Below, piece after piece: positions 1-6,053 of a stretch of 8,219 bases of DNA (its first letter is position 1; each line of letters begins with the position of its first letter). Below the pieces are notes generated by a model. That model worked only from the letters and a program-made list of their open reading frames with translations, was not told the DNA's origin and did no database searches. Source of the DNA: Bacillota bacterium (GTDB lineage: Bacteria; Bacillota; DSM-12270; Thermacetogeniales; Thermacetogeniaceae); the NCBI GenBank assembly GCA_030627585.1, contig DAOURU010000037.1, positions 1 through 8,219 of the forward strand, given 5' to 3'. The position numbers and the translations under genes were made by a program.

Positions 1-1
1 C

Positions 2-382
2 CGCTATCCCCAGTTTCTTCTCTACGGAGATGCGCTCGCAACGCTTGGAGCAGTAATAGAATTTTTAGCCCGCGCCCGGCGGCCTCTGTCCCAAATCTTA
101 CAAGATATTCCCAGTTTTCCAACTGCAAGGCGTGAAATAGAGGTAACCTGGGAAGATAAAGGAAGAGTTTTAAGAACCCTTGCAGAAGAGGCAGGAGGAA
201 GTGAGGTCGAGATGGTGGATGGGGTTAAGATGTATCACCCCAAAGGGTGGGCGCTGGTTCTGCCTGATGCCGACGAACCTCTGTGCCGGATTTACAGCGA
301 AGCCTTCAGCCAGGAAATCGCCGATTCCCTGACGGAGATGTACGCCCGGAAAATCCAGGAAATCTGCCAGCCGACCGAGTAG
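2..382 (+). CDS. C-terminal part of mannose-1-phosphate guanylyltransferase / phosphomannomutase-like fusion protein (5' end outside window)
   Basis: An open frame enters from the left edge and gives 126 residues before TAG. It matches the end of an alpha-D-phosphohexomutase: a domain III tail (GDALATLGAVIEFLAR, residues 9-24) and a domain IV with DGVKMYHPKGWALVLPDADEP (residues 73-93, shown in part) leading into CRIYSEAF. In true mutases the phosphate-binding loop reads RPSGTEP; here it is LPDADEP, lacking the Arg and the SGT. That degenerate loop is, to my knowledge, typical of the roughly 800-residue bacterial proteins that fuse an N-terminal NDP-sugar pyrophosphorylase domain to a mutase-like domain. 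The likely role is nucleotide-sugar (GDP-mannose type) supply or sensing for glycans. Whether the mutase half is catalytic is doubtful. The N-terminal domain is outside the window, so the fusion is inferred. The gene converges on the branching-enzyme gene. Confidence 0.7.
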   Translation, partial: RYPQFLLYGDALATLGAVIEFLARARRPLSQILQDIPSFPTARREIEVTWEDKGRVLRTLAEEAGGSEVEMVDGVKMYHPKGWALVLPDADEPLCRIYSEAFSQEIADSLTEMYARKIQEICQPTE

Positions 383-397
383 AAAAACAGACGTAAA

Positions 398-425
398 ACC
401 CCCTATCGTTTTTTGGATAGGGGTT
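398..425. terminator. Bidirectional intrinsic terminator between convergent genes
   Basis: An 8-bp perfect stem, CCCCTATC (400-407) with GATAGGGG (416-423), encloses the loop GTTTTTTG. A/T pairs beyond a one-base bulge can extend it. It begins 17 bases after the stop codon of the upstream plus-strand gene. On the plus strand it is followed by TTCTTATGTTT. On the minus strand it is followed by TTTTACGTCTGTTTTT, which is the better U-tract. It probably ends transcripts from both sides. Confidence 0.75.
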
Positions 426-460
426 CTTATGTTTACCGGAAAAACCGGCTCTAATTTTAA

Positions 461-552
461 AAGGCATAGGACCCCGGGGGGAGAGGGCAACCCGCGAAGA
501 GTTGCATGGGCCTATGCCTTATCGTCAGTTTGATTGTCCTATTTAGGCATAG
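461..552 (-). other. Nested hairpin with a third copy of its arm: possible alternative RNA structures after the branching-enzyme gene
   Basis: Positions 461-470 (AAGGCATAGG) and 511-520 (CCTATGCCTT) form a perfect 10-bp inverted repeat. Inside it, GCAAC (487-491) pairs with GTTGC (501-505), and CCCC (472-475) can face GGG (508-510). A third copy, AGGCATAG, lies at 545-552 across the last sense codons and stop of the minus-strand branching enzyme. In the minus-strand transcript the middle copy can therefore pair either with the stop-codon copy (24-32 nt loop) or with the distal copy. The distal pairing ends in CCUAUGCCUUUU and looks terminator-like. I could not match it to a known riboswitch consensus. 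It may be a 3'-end structure or a small repeat element. Confidence 0.5.
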
Positions 553-2177
553 ACTGCTCGCCGCGCTAGAGGCCCGGGAAGTCGTTCTACATTCCTGCTC
601 TGGTAGACCCGGTAATCAATTTGCGGAAAAAGGTTATCTCTCTGTTCCAGTTCGGCGAGCCAGCCTTCATTAACCGCGCTCTTTTTAATGTTTTCATACA
701 GCCCGGTGAAGTAGGAGATATGAGTTTTGAAACGATTTCTGGCGTATTCGTCCATCGCCCCCGTTTTCATGATAAAGGGCCAGTCGCTGCTTTGCGCCAG
801 GAGCAGCTCCCGCGCTGCCTGGTTCAGAGCGCGCTTCAGGGTGCCCTCTGCGGCTCCGTATGTATTGGCCAACTCCACCATCCGTTCTCCCGCCTTATGG
901 AGGTGGCGCCAGATCCAGTCGTTGGCGCCGTTCAGCCAGACTTCATGGTACCCCTTCCATCCCCAACTGGATTCAGAAGGGGTGGCAACCTGGTTGCAGG
1001 GGTAAATTTGTAAATATTCGCCCGGAGTAATCATTTTAATTGTTGTTTGGTCGTAATAAATTTTGCGGATTAAGTAATCCAGCCACTGCGGCCCTTCAAA
1101 CCACCAGTGGCCGAAAAGTTCCGCATCGTAAGGCGCAACTACGATGGGCTTGCGGTCTAATATCTGCGCCAGCCACTCCACCTGCTTCTCTCTGTTAAAC
1201 ATAAAGTTTCCGGCGTGAAGGGCTGCCTTTTCGAGAGCGCAGCTTCTTACATATGGTTCCTTATAATCGGAGAGCCCGGTGATCCGGTAGTACTTGATGC
1301 CGGTATGGGTGCGAATTGTACCGTTCAGAATATGGGGCCCGATATAATCAAGGTCCAGATCGTACCCGATATCCCGGTAAAAGTCGCGGTAGTCGAAGTC
1401 TCCCGGGTATCCCTCTCGAGTACTCCAGACCTGTTTTGAGGACTCCATATCCCTTCCAAAGGCCGCGACTCCCGAGGGTGTGTAGACCGGGGCAAAGTAG
1501 CCGTATTTGGGGCGGGGGGAAGCGTGAAGCAGCCCATGGCTTTCGACAAAGAAGTATTTAATCCCAAATTTTTTAAGAATACGTTCATCTCCTGGATGGT
1601 ACCCACATTCGGGCAACCAGAATCCCAGCGGGCGGCGGCCGAAGTGGGATTCGTAAACTTTAACGGCTGTCGCTACCTGGGCGTGAATTGCTTCCCGCTG
1701 TAATCCTAAAAGAGGAAAGTAGCCGTGTGTGGCCCCGGTTGTAATCACTTCAATTTTGCCTGCATCCTGGAGTTTCTTAAAAGCTTGGACGACGTTCCAG
1801 CGATATTTTTCTGTAAAAAGGTAATGGGCACGGGAGAAAAGATCCTGGTACATCAGGGCAGTGGCGTGAAATTCCGGTTGGTTCCTGGTGCGTTCCACCT
1901 CGCGTCCCGCCAGTTCAATTAGCTTTTCAAGATGCCGGGCGTAACGCTGCCGGAGAAGGTCATCTGACAGCATCGAGATCAGGGTCGGTGAAAGATTAAA
2001 GGTAACTCGAAAATCAACACCGTCTTCCAGCAATTTTTCAAATGTCCATAAAAGAGGGAGGTAAGTTTCTGTAACTGCTTCATAAAACCATTTTTCTTCC
2101 AAAAAGTGTTCGTGTTCCGGGTGGCGTACATATGGCAAATGAGCATGCAGCACAAGAGCAAGGTAACCTTGGGTCAC
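543..2177 (-). CDS. GH57 family 1,4-alpha-glucan branching enzyme (DUF1957 type)
   Basis: This cytoplasmic glycoside hydrolase family 57 enzyme should cut an alpha-1,4-glucan and re-attach the chain by an alpha-1,6 bond during glycogen synthesis. The frame is open from an ATG at 2216 (557 residues); in that numbering the landmarks are HAHLPYVRHPE (24-34, His24/His26), the nucleophile Glu203 in WLPECGY, the acid/base Asp364 in APYDAELFGHWW, and the SSWGW aromatic motif (416-420). A helical C-terminal domain follows. The length is normal for branching-type GH57. I place the start at the GTG at 2177: it is preceded by AAGGTAGGT about 7 bases upstream, and the protein then begins MTQGYLALVLHAHLPYVR, like the family. 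The ATG at 2216 overlaps the upstream stop but has no close Shine-Dalgarno. The gene is co-transcribed with the DUF4912 gene, and the nearby sugar-phosphate enzyme fits a glucan cluster. Branching activity rather than amylase is inferred. Confidence 0.87.
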   Translation of the reverse strand: MTQGYLALVLHAHLPYVRHPEHEHFLEEKWFYEAVTETYLPLLWTFEKLLEDGVDFRVTFNLSPTLISMLSDDLLRQRYARHLEKLIELAGREVERTRNQPEFHATALMYQDLFSRAHYLFTEKYRWNVVQAFKKLQDAGKIEVITTGATHGYFPLLGLQREAIHAQVATAVKVYESHFGRRPLGFWLPECGYHPGDERILKKFGIKYFFVESHGLLHASPRPKYGYFAPVYTPSGVAAFGRDMESSKQVWSTREGYPGDFDYRDFYRDIGYDLDLDYIGPHILNGTIRTHTGIKYYRITGLSDYKEPYVRSCALEKAALHAGNFMFNREKQVEWLAQILDRKPIVVAPYDAELFGHWWFEGPQWLDYLIRKIYYDQTTIKMITPGEYLQIYPCNQVATPSESSWGWKGYHEVWLNGANDWIWRHLHKAGERMVELANTYGAAEGTLKRALNQAARELLLAQSSDWPFIMKTGAMDEYARNRFKTHISYFTGLYENIKKSAVNEGWLAELEQRDNLFPQIDYRVYQSRNVERLPGPLARRAVYA

Positions 2178-2209
2178 TTCGGAACCTACCTTTCCGCTTA
2201 ATTTTTCGT

Positions 2210-2923
2210 CTACCATTTCATCGGTGAACCGACTAACTCCGGGGAACTGGGACCAGGATAAGTTTGTCCGATCCGCGCGTAAAGTTTCTTTTCATGTTCG
2301 GCAAGCAGAAGCCACTCCTCATCTATAATTTCCGAGACGCGATCCCGGGGCGTGCTCGCAAAATTTGAGCGTGCAATAAAGATATATGTACCATCCGGCC
2401 TTACACGACCCAACTCCACGCAGAAGGTTTTGTTGGGCTCTCCGACATGGATATACCAGTTGTTCGCGTAATTGTTGATCGGGATTTCAACATAATCGCG
2501 GCTGTCGAAAAAGTAACGATTGGTGGTATCGTAAACCCGCAGCACCGGCTGGGATTCTTCCCAGGCCCCGGCGCCGTACCGCTCCTCGATCTCTTTCCTT
2601 TTAGCCTGATTAATTTCCCAGTAAACAAAAAGCCAGTAAGGATCCCTGACAAGGGCAGTGATTTTACTTTCCCCATACCCCCAGGGAAGCTCGTAAGTTT
2701 CAAGCTTTCCAGGAGCCTCCCGTTCTGTTTTACCAACTAGCGGGGGTTGAGTTGCTGTAAATTCCTCAGATGCCTCCATGGAAAGCGATTCCCCCTCCTT
2801 AAAAAGCTGATTTCCCCCCGGGCTTCGGGGTTTTTGATGGGGTAGTCCTTTTTTGGACATCCAGGTCAAGCCTCCTACCACTAAAATTGCAAGAAAGAAA
2901 ATTAATAAATCTGTTATGGCCAT
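2210..2923 (-). CDS. DUF4912 domain protein with N-terminal membrane anchor
   Basis: The 237-residue protein has a single hydrophobic segment at about residues 4-20 (TDLLIFFLAILVVGGLTW), followed by basic residues (SKK). This suggests a membrane anchor with the rest in the cytoplasm. A linker rich in Pro, Ser and Glu runs to about residue 75. The DUF4912 domain follows at about 78-190, marked by LPWGYGESKITALVRDPYWL, the aromatic VYWEI, and YIHVGEPNKTFCVELG. This small all-beta domain of unknown function recurs beside GH57 and glycosyltransferase genes in clostridia, so binding of a glycan or of the neighbouring enzyme is plausible but unproven. The ATG at 2923 has a strong site, AAAGGAGGAGGAA, 8-9 bases upstream. 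The stop TAG at 2212-2210 lies inside the start region of the branching-enzyme gene, implying one operon. Confidence 0.85.
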   Translation of the reverse strand: MAITDLLIFFLAILVVGGLTWMSKKGLPHQKPRSPGGNQLFKEGESLSMEASEEFTATQPPLVGKTEREAPGKLETYELPWGYGESKITALVRDPYWLFVYWEINQAKRKEIEERYGAGAWEESQPVLRVYDTTNRYFFDSRDYVEIPINNYANNWYIHVGEPNKTFCVELGRVRPDGTYIFIARSNFASTPRDRVSEIIDEEWLLLAEHEKKLYARIGQTYPGPSSPELVGSPMKW

Positions 2924-2999
2924 TGCAACGGTTCCTCCTCCTTTCGAATACGGGCCCAGAACCGGTTTTTATAGGTTATTTTGCCTTCTAGCCGGAAAA

Positions 3000-3029
3000 A
3001 TTTAATTAATAGCTCAAGTAATAGCTCAA
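3000..3029 (-). promoter_or_regulatory. Possible promoter for the DUF4912-GH57 operon
   Basis: On the minus strand, TTGAGC (3029-3024) and TTAAAT (3005-3000) are separated by 18 bases. Each matches the sigma-A consensus at four of six positions. It lies about 75 bases upstream of the ATG at 2923 in an A/T-rich stretch and overlaps the 12-bp tandem repeat. It is weak, and the region offers other A/T-rich alternatives. Confidence 0.3.
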
Positions 3030-3031
3030 GT
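3008..3031. repeat. Perfect tandem repeat, two copies of a 12-mer, in a divergent promoter region
   Basis: AATAGCTCAAGT occurs twice in direct succession (3008-3019 and 3020-3031) with no mismatch. It sits between the minus-strand DUF4912-GH57 unit and the plus-strand gene stub at 3104. It overlaps the possible promoter elements on both strands and could be an operator for a dimeric regulator, or a simple slippage duplication. Confidence 0.6.
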
Positions 3032-3036
3032 TCTTT

Positions 3037-3045
3037 TGGTATTAT
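3037..3045 (+). promoter_or_regulatory. Extended -10 promoter element upstream of the GH15-like stub
   Basis: TGGTATTAT matches the extended -10 pattern TGnTATAAT with one mismatch. No good -35 box is seen, which is usual for extended -10 promoters. It lies 58 bases upstream of the ATG at 3104, which has its own Shine-Dalgarno. If the downstream gene is lost, this promoter may now be an orphan. Confidence 0.4.
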
Positions 3046-3103
3046 GTCCAAACTAAATAGGGTTTATTTCTGAAAATAGCGTTTTTAAACAGGAGAGTTG
3101 TGT

Positions 3104-3142
3104 ATGCCGAGGAATTTAGTATTAGGTAACGGCAATATTTGA
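3104..3142 (+). pseudogene. 5' stub of a GH15 glucoamylase/trehalase-like gene, cut off after 12 codons
   Basis: An ATG at 3104 follows AGGAG with an 8-base gap, an excellent translation start. It encodes MPRNLVLGNGNI and then TGA. From memory, clostridial GH15 glucoamylase-type proteins begin with a very similar M-P-R-x-L-x-x-G-N-G-x-(I/L)-L-(V/I) signature, and such genes often neighbour GH57 and DUF4912 genes. I see no continuing GH15 similarity after about position 3145 in any plus-strand frame. I infer that a deletion or rearrangement removed the body of the gene. Twelve residues are little evidence, so a genuine small peptide or chance remains possible. Confidence 0.45.
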
Positions 3143-3181
3143 TTGAAACCCAACTTGAACAGTGGTCTTGAAAATAAAGGG

Positions 3182-3209
3182 GCGCGTAGGGGTGATTTTC
3201 ACTACGCGC
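3182..3209 (-). terminator. Hairpin with T-rich minus-strand tail, possible terminator or IS end
   Basis: GCGCGTAG (3182-3189) pairs perfectly with CTACGCGC (3202-3209) around a 12-base loop. On the minus strand the stem is followed by CCCCTTTATTTTC, a U-rich tail delayed by four C. It lies just past the end of the transposase-like remnant, so it could end that transcript or the iorAB transcript, or be part of an insertion-sequence end. The plus strand has no T-tract after it. Confidence 0.4.
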
Positions 3210-3210
3210 T

Positions 3211-3441
3211 CTATCCGGGGTTATGAGTTTTGAACAATAACCTTCGGAGGGAGGGGAACTTTGAGGGCGGGGAGATTTTGGAGTTGTCCTCATTCCAGTG
3301 AACCATCTGGTTGACGATTTCGCCAATCTTCGCTGTTCGGCAGAGCATGGTGATCACTGATAACCCCTCGTGGCAGTCCGGCATCAGGGCCGGCCACCTG
3401 GAGACGAAGGGGAGGTTGGAGAGGTTGATTGCCTGCTGCAT
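3211..3441 (-). pseudogene. Probable N-terminal remnant of an IS transposase (DUF4277 / IS1634-like)
   Basis: This minus-strand frame starts at an ATG at 3441 and gives 76 residues. The stretch LCRTAKIGEIVNQMVHW followed by NEDNSKISPP (about residues 33-60) resembles the N-terminal domain of IS1634-type transposases, where an L-x-x-x-(L/A)-x-(I/L)-x-E-(I/L)-I-x-x-x-V-x-W block precedes a C-K-(I/L)-S-P-G segment. Full transposases exceed 450 residues. Here similarity stops soon after SPP and no DDE catalytic region is present. No Shine-Dalgarno is visible at the ATG. I read it as a dead fragment. The family assignment is from memory of the motif pattern, so confidence is modest; it could be an unrelated or non-coding frame. 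Confidence 0.4.
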
Positions 3442-3457
3442 GCCGTATTATACCGTG

Positions 3458-3528
3458 GGGGCGGCTTGCTTATCCAGGACTCTCCCGGCGCCTTTGGGTT
3501 GGGACGGCCTACTTCCCTGGCCCGCCCC
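3458..3528 (-). other. Long imperfect stem-loop just downstream of iorB
   Basis: GGGGCGG (3458-3464) pairs with CCGCCCC (3522-3528). Further in, CCAGG (3474-3478) pairs with CCTGG (3516-3520), leaving an asymmetric internal loop. In the minus-strand mRNA it would begin about five bases after the iorB stop codon. No T-tract follows, so it looks more like a 3'-end stabilising structure than a classic terminator. Such pairing is easy to find in GC-rich DNA. Confidence 0.3.
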
Positions 3529-3532
3529 ATCA

Positions 3533-4114
3533 CTACACAAGGTGCATCCCCGCATCCAGGGCGCGCAGGTTCACCTCCCGGTACTGCGGTCGCACCGCTT
3601 CCGCCACAACCTCCTTCCAGTCAACGAGGCCGGCGAGCCCGGCCAGTCGCACCAGCGCCCCCAGCAAGACGACGTTCATCACCCGGGGGTTCCCCAGCCT
3701 TTCCGCCTCCCGGTCGGCATCGATAACACAAAGGGAGACCGGAAAGGAGGCAAGGCGCTCCTCGATGTCCCGCGGGTAGGTAACCGCCCCTGTGAGGACG
3801 GGGAGTGAAGGGATCTCCCTCCTGTTCACCAGGAGGGTACCGTTTCTCTTCAGGAAGTGTACGTAGCGCAGGGCCTCCAGCTTCTCCAGGCTCACCAGGA
3901 TATCGATCGCCCCAGGTCCCACCAGGGGGGAGTAAACCCGTTCCCCGAAGCAAACCTGGGTGACCACGCTCCCGCCGCGCTGGGCCATCCCGTGCACTTC
4001 GGTGCTCTTGACATCCACCCCTGCCCGGATCAGGCCTTCCGCCAAAACCCGGGAGGCGAGAAGAATCCCCTGGCCGCCGACCCCGGCAAACATCACCCGC
4101 TTCGTTGGTGCCAT
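3533..4114 (-). CDS. iorB: Indolepyruvate:ferredoxin oxidoreductase, beta subunit
   Basis: This 193-residue protein has the normal length for IorB, the gamma-type domain of 2-oxoacid:ferredoxin oxidoreductases that partners IorA in the cytoplasm. Visible family motifs are GVGGQGILLASRVLAE (11-26), STEVHGMAQRGGSVVTQV (37-54), VSLEKLEALRYVHFL (74-88) and GNPRVMNVVLLGAL (141-154). The complex converts aryl-pyruvates (indolepyruvate, phenylpyruvate, hydroxyphenylpyruvate) plus CoA to aryl-acetyl-CoA, CO2 and reduced ferredoxin, and the reaction is reversible. The ATG at 4114 overlaps the iorA stop by one base (TGATG) and has AAAGGAGGG about 8 bases upstream, so it is translationally coupled. The same frame stays open to 4270, but that part is antisense-free shadow over the iorA ferredoxin domain and lacks family similarity. 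Confidence 0.93.
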   Translation of the reverse strand: MAPTKRVMFAGVGGQGILLASRVLAEGLIRAGVDVKSTEVHGMAQRGGSVVTQVCFGERVYSPLVGPGAIDILVSLEKLEALRYVHFLKRNGTLLVNRREIPSLPVLTGAVTYPRDIEERLASFPVSLCVIDADREAERLGNPRVMNVVLLGALVRLAGLAGLVDWKEVVAEAVRPQYREVNLRALDAGMHLV

Positions 4115-5916
4115 CACGCCGTCCCTCCTTTCTCTTTCACCCGCACCGCCCGGTGCCGGCAGACCTGCTCGCAGAGCCCGCACCCGGCGCAGGCATGAGT
4201 GTCGATGGCCACGTACCCACCCTCTTTCAGGGACAGGGCCGGGCACCCCAGCCGGAGGCAGTTCTTGCACTTCGTGCAGTCATGCGTTACGATCTCCCGG
4301 GCGGGGCCGCGGCGTGCATCCTTGAGGAGACGGCAGGGCGCCTTGACGATGATGGCTACCCGGTCACGGGCGGCCTTCGCCTCCCGGATGGCGTTCCTGA
4401 TCCCCTCCAGGTCGTAGGCGCCGGCCACCAGCACCCGGTCGAAGCCCACCGCCCGGAATATGCGCTCCGGGTCCTGCATTACCGTCGGCTCTCCGTCCAG
4501 CGTCCGCCCGGTCCCGGGGTTTTCCTGGTGACCGGTCATGGCCGTGCTTCTGTTGTCAAGCACCACGGGGACGATGGGGCGCCTGTTGAAAACCGCGTCC
4601 ACCGCCCCGGTTATCCCCGAGTGGTAGAAGGTGGAATCACCCAGCACTCCGAAGACCTTCTCCCCCTCCGGGAGGTTGGTGCTGATCCCCAGAGCGATGG
4701 AAAATCCACCCCCCATGCAGGCGGAAACATCGATCCCATCAAGCGGCGGCATGGCACCCAGGGTATAGCACCCGATATCGCCCACCACCATCACCTTTTC
4801 CCGCCGGGCCAGGTAGAAGAAGGCCCGGTGCGGGCACCCGGCGCAGAGGATGGGCGGACGGGCGGGAATACCGGCCACCGGTTCCACGGCCGCCGGATCC
4901 GGCCGTTCCAGGGGCTCCAGACCGGCCGATACAAGAGAGGTGGCAACCGCCTGCGGGTTCAGCTCGAAGAAAGGGGAGATGTACTTCTTCCCCTCGCAGG
5001 TAACCCCCAGCGCCCGCACATGGGTTTCCAGGTAGGGGTCGAGTTCCTCTACCACGAACACCCGCTGCACCCGGCCGGCGAACTCCCGGATGATCTCACC
5101 GTCCAGCGGGTAGACGAGCCCCATCTTGAGGACGGAATACCTGTGTCCAAAAGCTTCCTTGACGTAGTTGTAAGAGGCGCCGGAGGTGATGATGCCCACC
5201 TCGCTGCTGGTGATTTCCATCTTATTCACCCCCCGGGCCTCCGGGTCGGAGAGCAGGTTGGCCAGGTTTTTCTCCAGCACCAGGCGCCGCGCCCGGGCAT
5301 GGGCGGGCAGGACCACGAACTTCGGCACATTGCGCTCATAGCGGCGGCTCGTCCGGCGGTACCCGGCCGCTGTGTCAATCTCCACCAGGCCGCGGGAGTG
5401 ACTCACCCGCGTCACCAGACGCAAAAGAAAGGGAACGTCGTGGCGCTCGCTCAGCTCGAAGGCCAGCCTTGTATAGTCACGACACTCCTGGCTGCTCACC
5501 GGCTCCAGCATCGGAACCTTCGCATGCAGGGCATACCACCTGTTGTCCTGCTCGTTCTGGGAACTGTGCATGCTCGGGTCATCGGCCACGGCGATAACCA
5601 GCCCCCCGTTGACGCCCATGTAGGCGATGGTGAACAGGGGGTCGGCCGCCACGTTGAGGCCGACGTGCTTCATGGTCACCAGGCCGCGCATCCCCGTGAC
5701 GCACGCCCCGTAGGCCTGCTCCAGGGCGACCTTCTCGTTGACTGCCCAGGCGACCAGGGGGCCTTCCAGCTTCGCCAGGGTCTCCACGATCTCGGTGCTC
5801 GGTGTGCCCGGATACCCGATCCCCAAGCCGACCCCGGCCTCCCAGGCACCCCGGGCAACACCCTCGTTCCCGGACAAAATCATCTTCTGCTGCAATTTCC
5901 CGTCTTCCCCCTTCAA
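4114..5916 (-). CDS. iorA: Indolepyruvate:ferredoxin oxidoreductase, alpha subunit
   Basis: This is the 600-residue catalytic subunit. An N-terminal pyrimidine-binding domain carries LSGNEGVARGAWEAG (14-28) and GYPGTPSTEI (34-43). The thiamine diphosphate domain has LCAGCPHR (357-364), GDIGCYTLG (379-387), ACMGGGFSIALG (399-410) and GDS (426-428) leading to VVLDNRSTAMTGHQENPGTG (451-470). A C-terminal two-cluster ferredoxin domain follows. Its first motif is C547-C550-C553-C558 with the wider last gap seen in IorA; its second is C576-C579-C582-C586, where the usual Pro after the last Cys is Arg587. It should oxidise aryl-pyruvates to aryl-acetyl-CoA with ferredoxin, or run in reverse. The start is uncertain: the frame's first possible codon is TTG at 5916, and ATG at 5883 would give MILSGNEGVAR. 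Neither has a good Shine-Dalgarno, and an upstream ATG (5935) reads into this gene only if one base is removed from a G5 run. Confidence 0.94.
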   Translation of the reverse strand: MKGEDGKLQQKMILSGNEGVARGAWEAGVGLGIGYPGTPSTEIVETLAKLEGPLVAWAVNEKVALEQAYGACVTGMRGLVTMKHVGLNVAADPLFTIAYMGVNGGLVIAVADDPSMHSSQNEQDNRWYALHAKVPMLEPVSSQECRDYTRLAFELSERHDVPFLLRLVTRVSHSRGLVEIDTAAGYRRTSRRYERNVPKFVVLPAHARARRLVLEKNLANLLSDPEARGVNKMEITSSEVGIITSGASYNYVKEAFGHRYSVLKMGLVYPLDGEIIREFAGRVQRVFVVEELDPYLETHVRALGVTCEGKKYISPFFELNPQAVATSLVSAGLEPLERPDPAAVEPVAGIPARPPILCAGCPHRAFFYLARREKVMVVGDIGCYTLGAMPPLDGIDVSACMGGGFSIALGISTNLPEGEKVFGVLGDSTFYHSGITGAVDAVFNRRPIVPVVLDNRSTAMTGHQENPGTGRTLDGEPTVMQDPERIFRAVGFDRVLVAGAYDLEGIRNAIREAKAARDRVAIIVKAPCRLLKDARRGPAREIVTHDCTKCKNCLRLGCPALSLKEGGYVAIDTHACAGCGLCEQVCRHRAVRVKEKGGTA

Positions 5917-6021
5917 GCATCTTCAGTAATTCCATCCTTATGCAATTCGCCGGTGTGGGCGGAGAATCCTCTTTTGGCCGCCGGAATGTGGGCGCGCCGC
6001 CGGGGACCAACCGCCCCAAAC

Positions 6022-6046
6022 AAAAACCCGGGCCTGGCGCCCGGGT
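6022..6046 (-). terminator. Strong intrinsic terminator between paaK-like gene and iorA
   Basis: On the minus strand ACCCGGGC and GCCCGGGT (6046-6039 with 6033-6026) form a perfect 8-bp GC-rich stem with a 5-base loop. It is followed by TTTT, G, TTT. It starts 7 bases after the paaK stop codon and lies about 105 bases before the iorA start. All features of a Rho-independent terminator are present. Confidence 0.85.
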
Positions 6047-6053
6047 CGTTCTC

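Noticed and set aside
461..520. Known metabolite or cyclic-di-GMP riboswitch
   Set aside because: The nested hairpin lacks the conserved core bases of classes I can recall, and it lies at a 3' end rather than before a gene.
3141..3149. GATTGAAAC, resembling the 3' end of some CRISPR repeats
   Set aside because: A single occurrence with no second repeat or regular spacing nearby.
3042..3326. Minus-strand open frame in the gap upstream of DUF4912
   Set aside because: No family resemblance, no ribosome site, and it overlaps promoter-like and hairpin sequence in a rearranged region.
4115..4270. N-terminal extension of iorB into iorA
   Set aside because: The extension has no family similarity, while ATG 4114 has a strong Shine-Dalgarno and the usual one-base overlap with the iorA stop.
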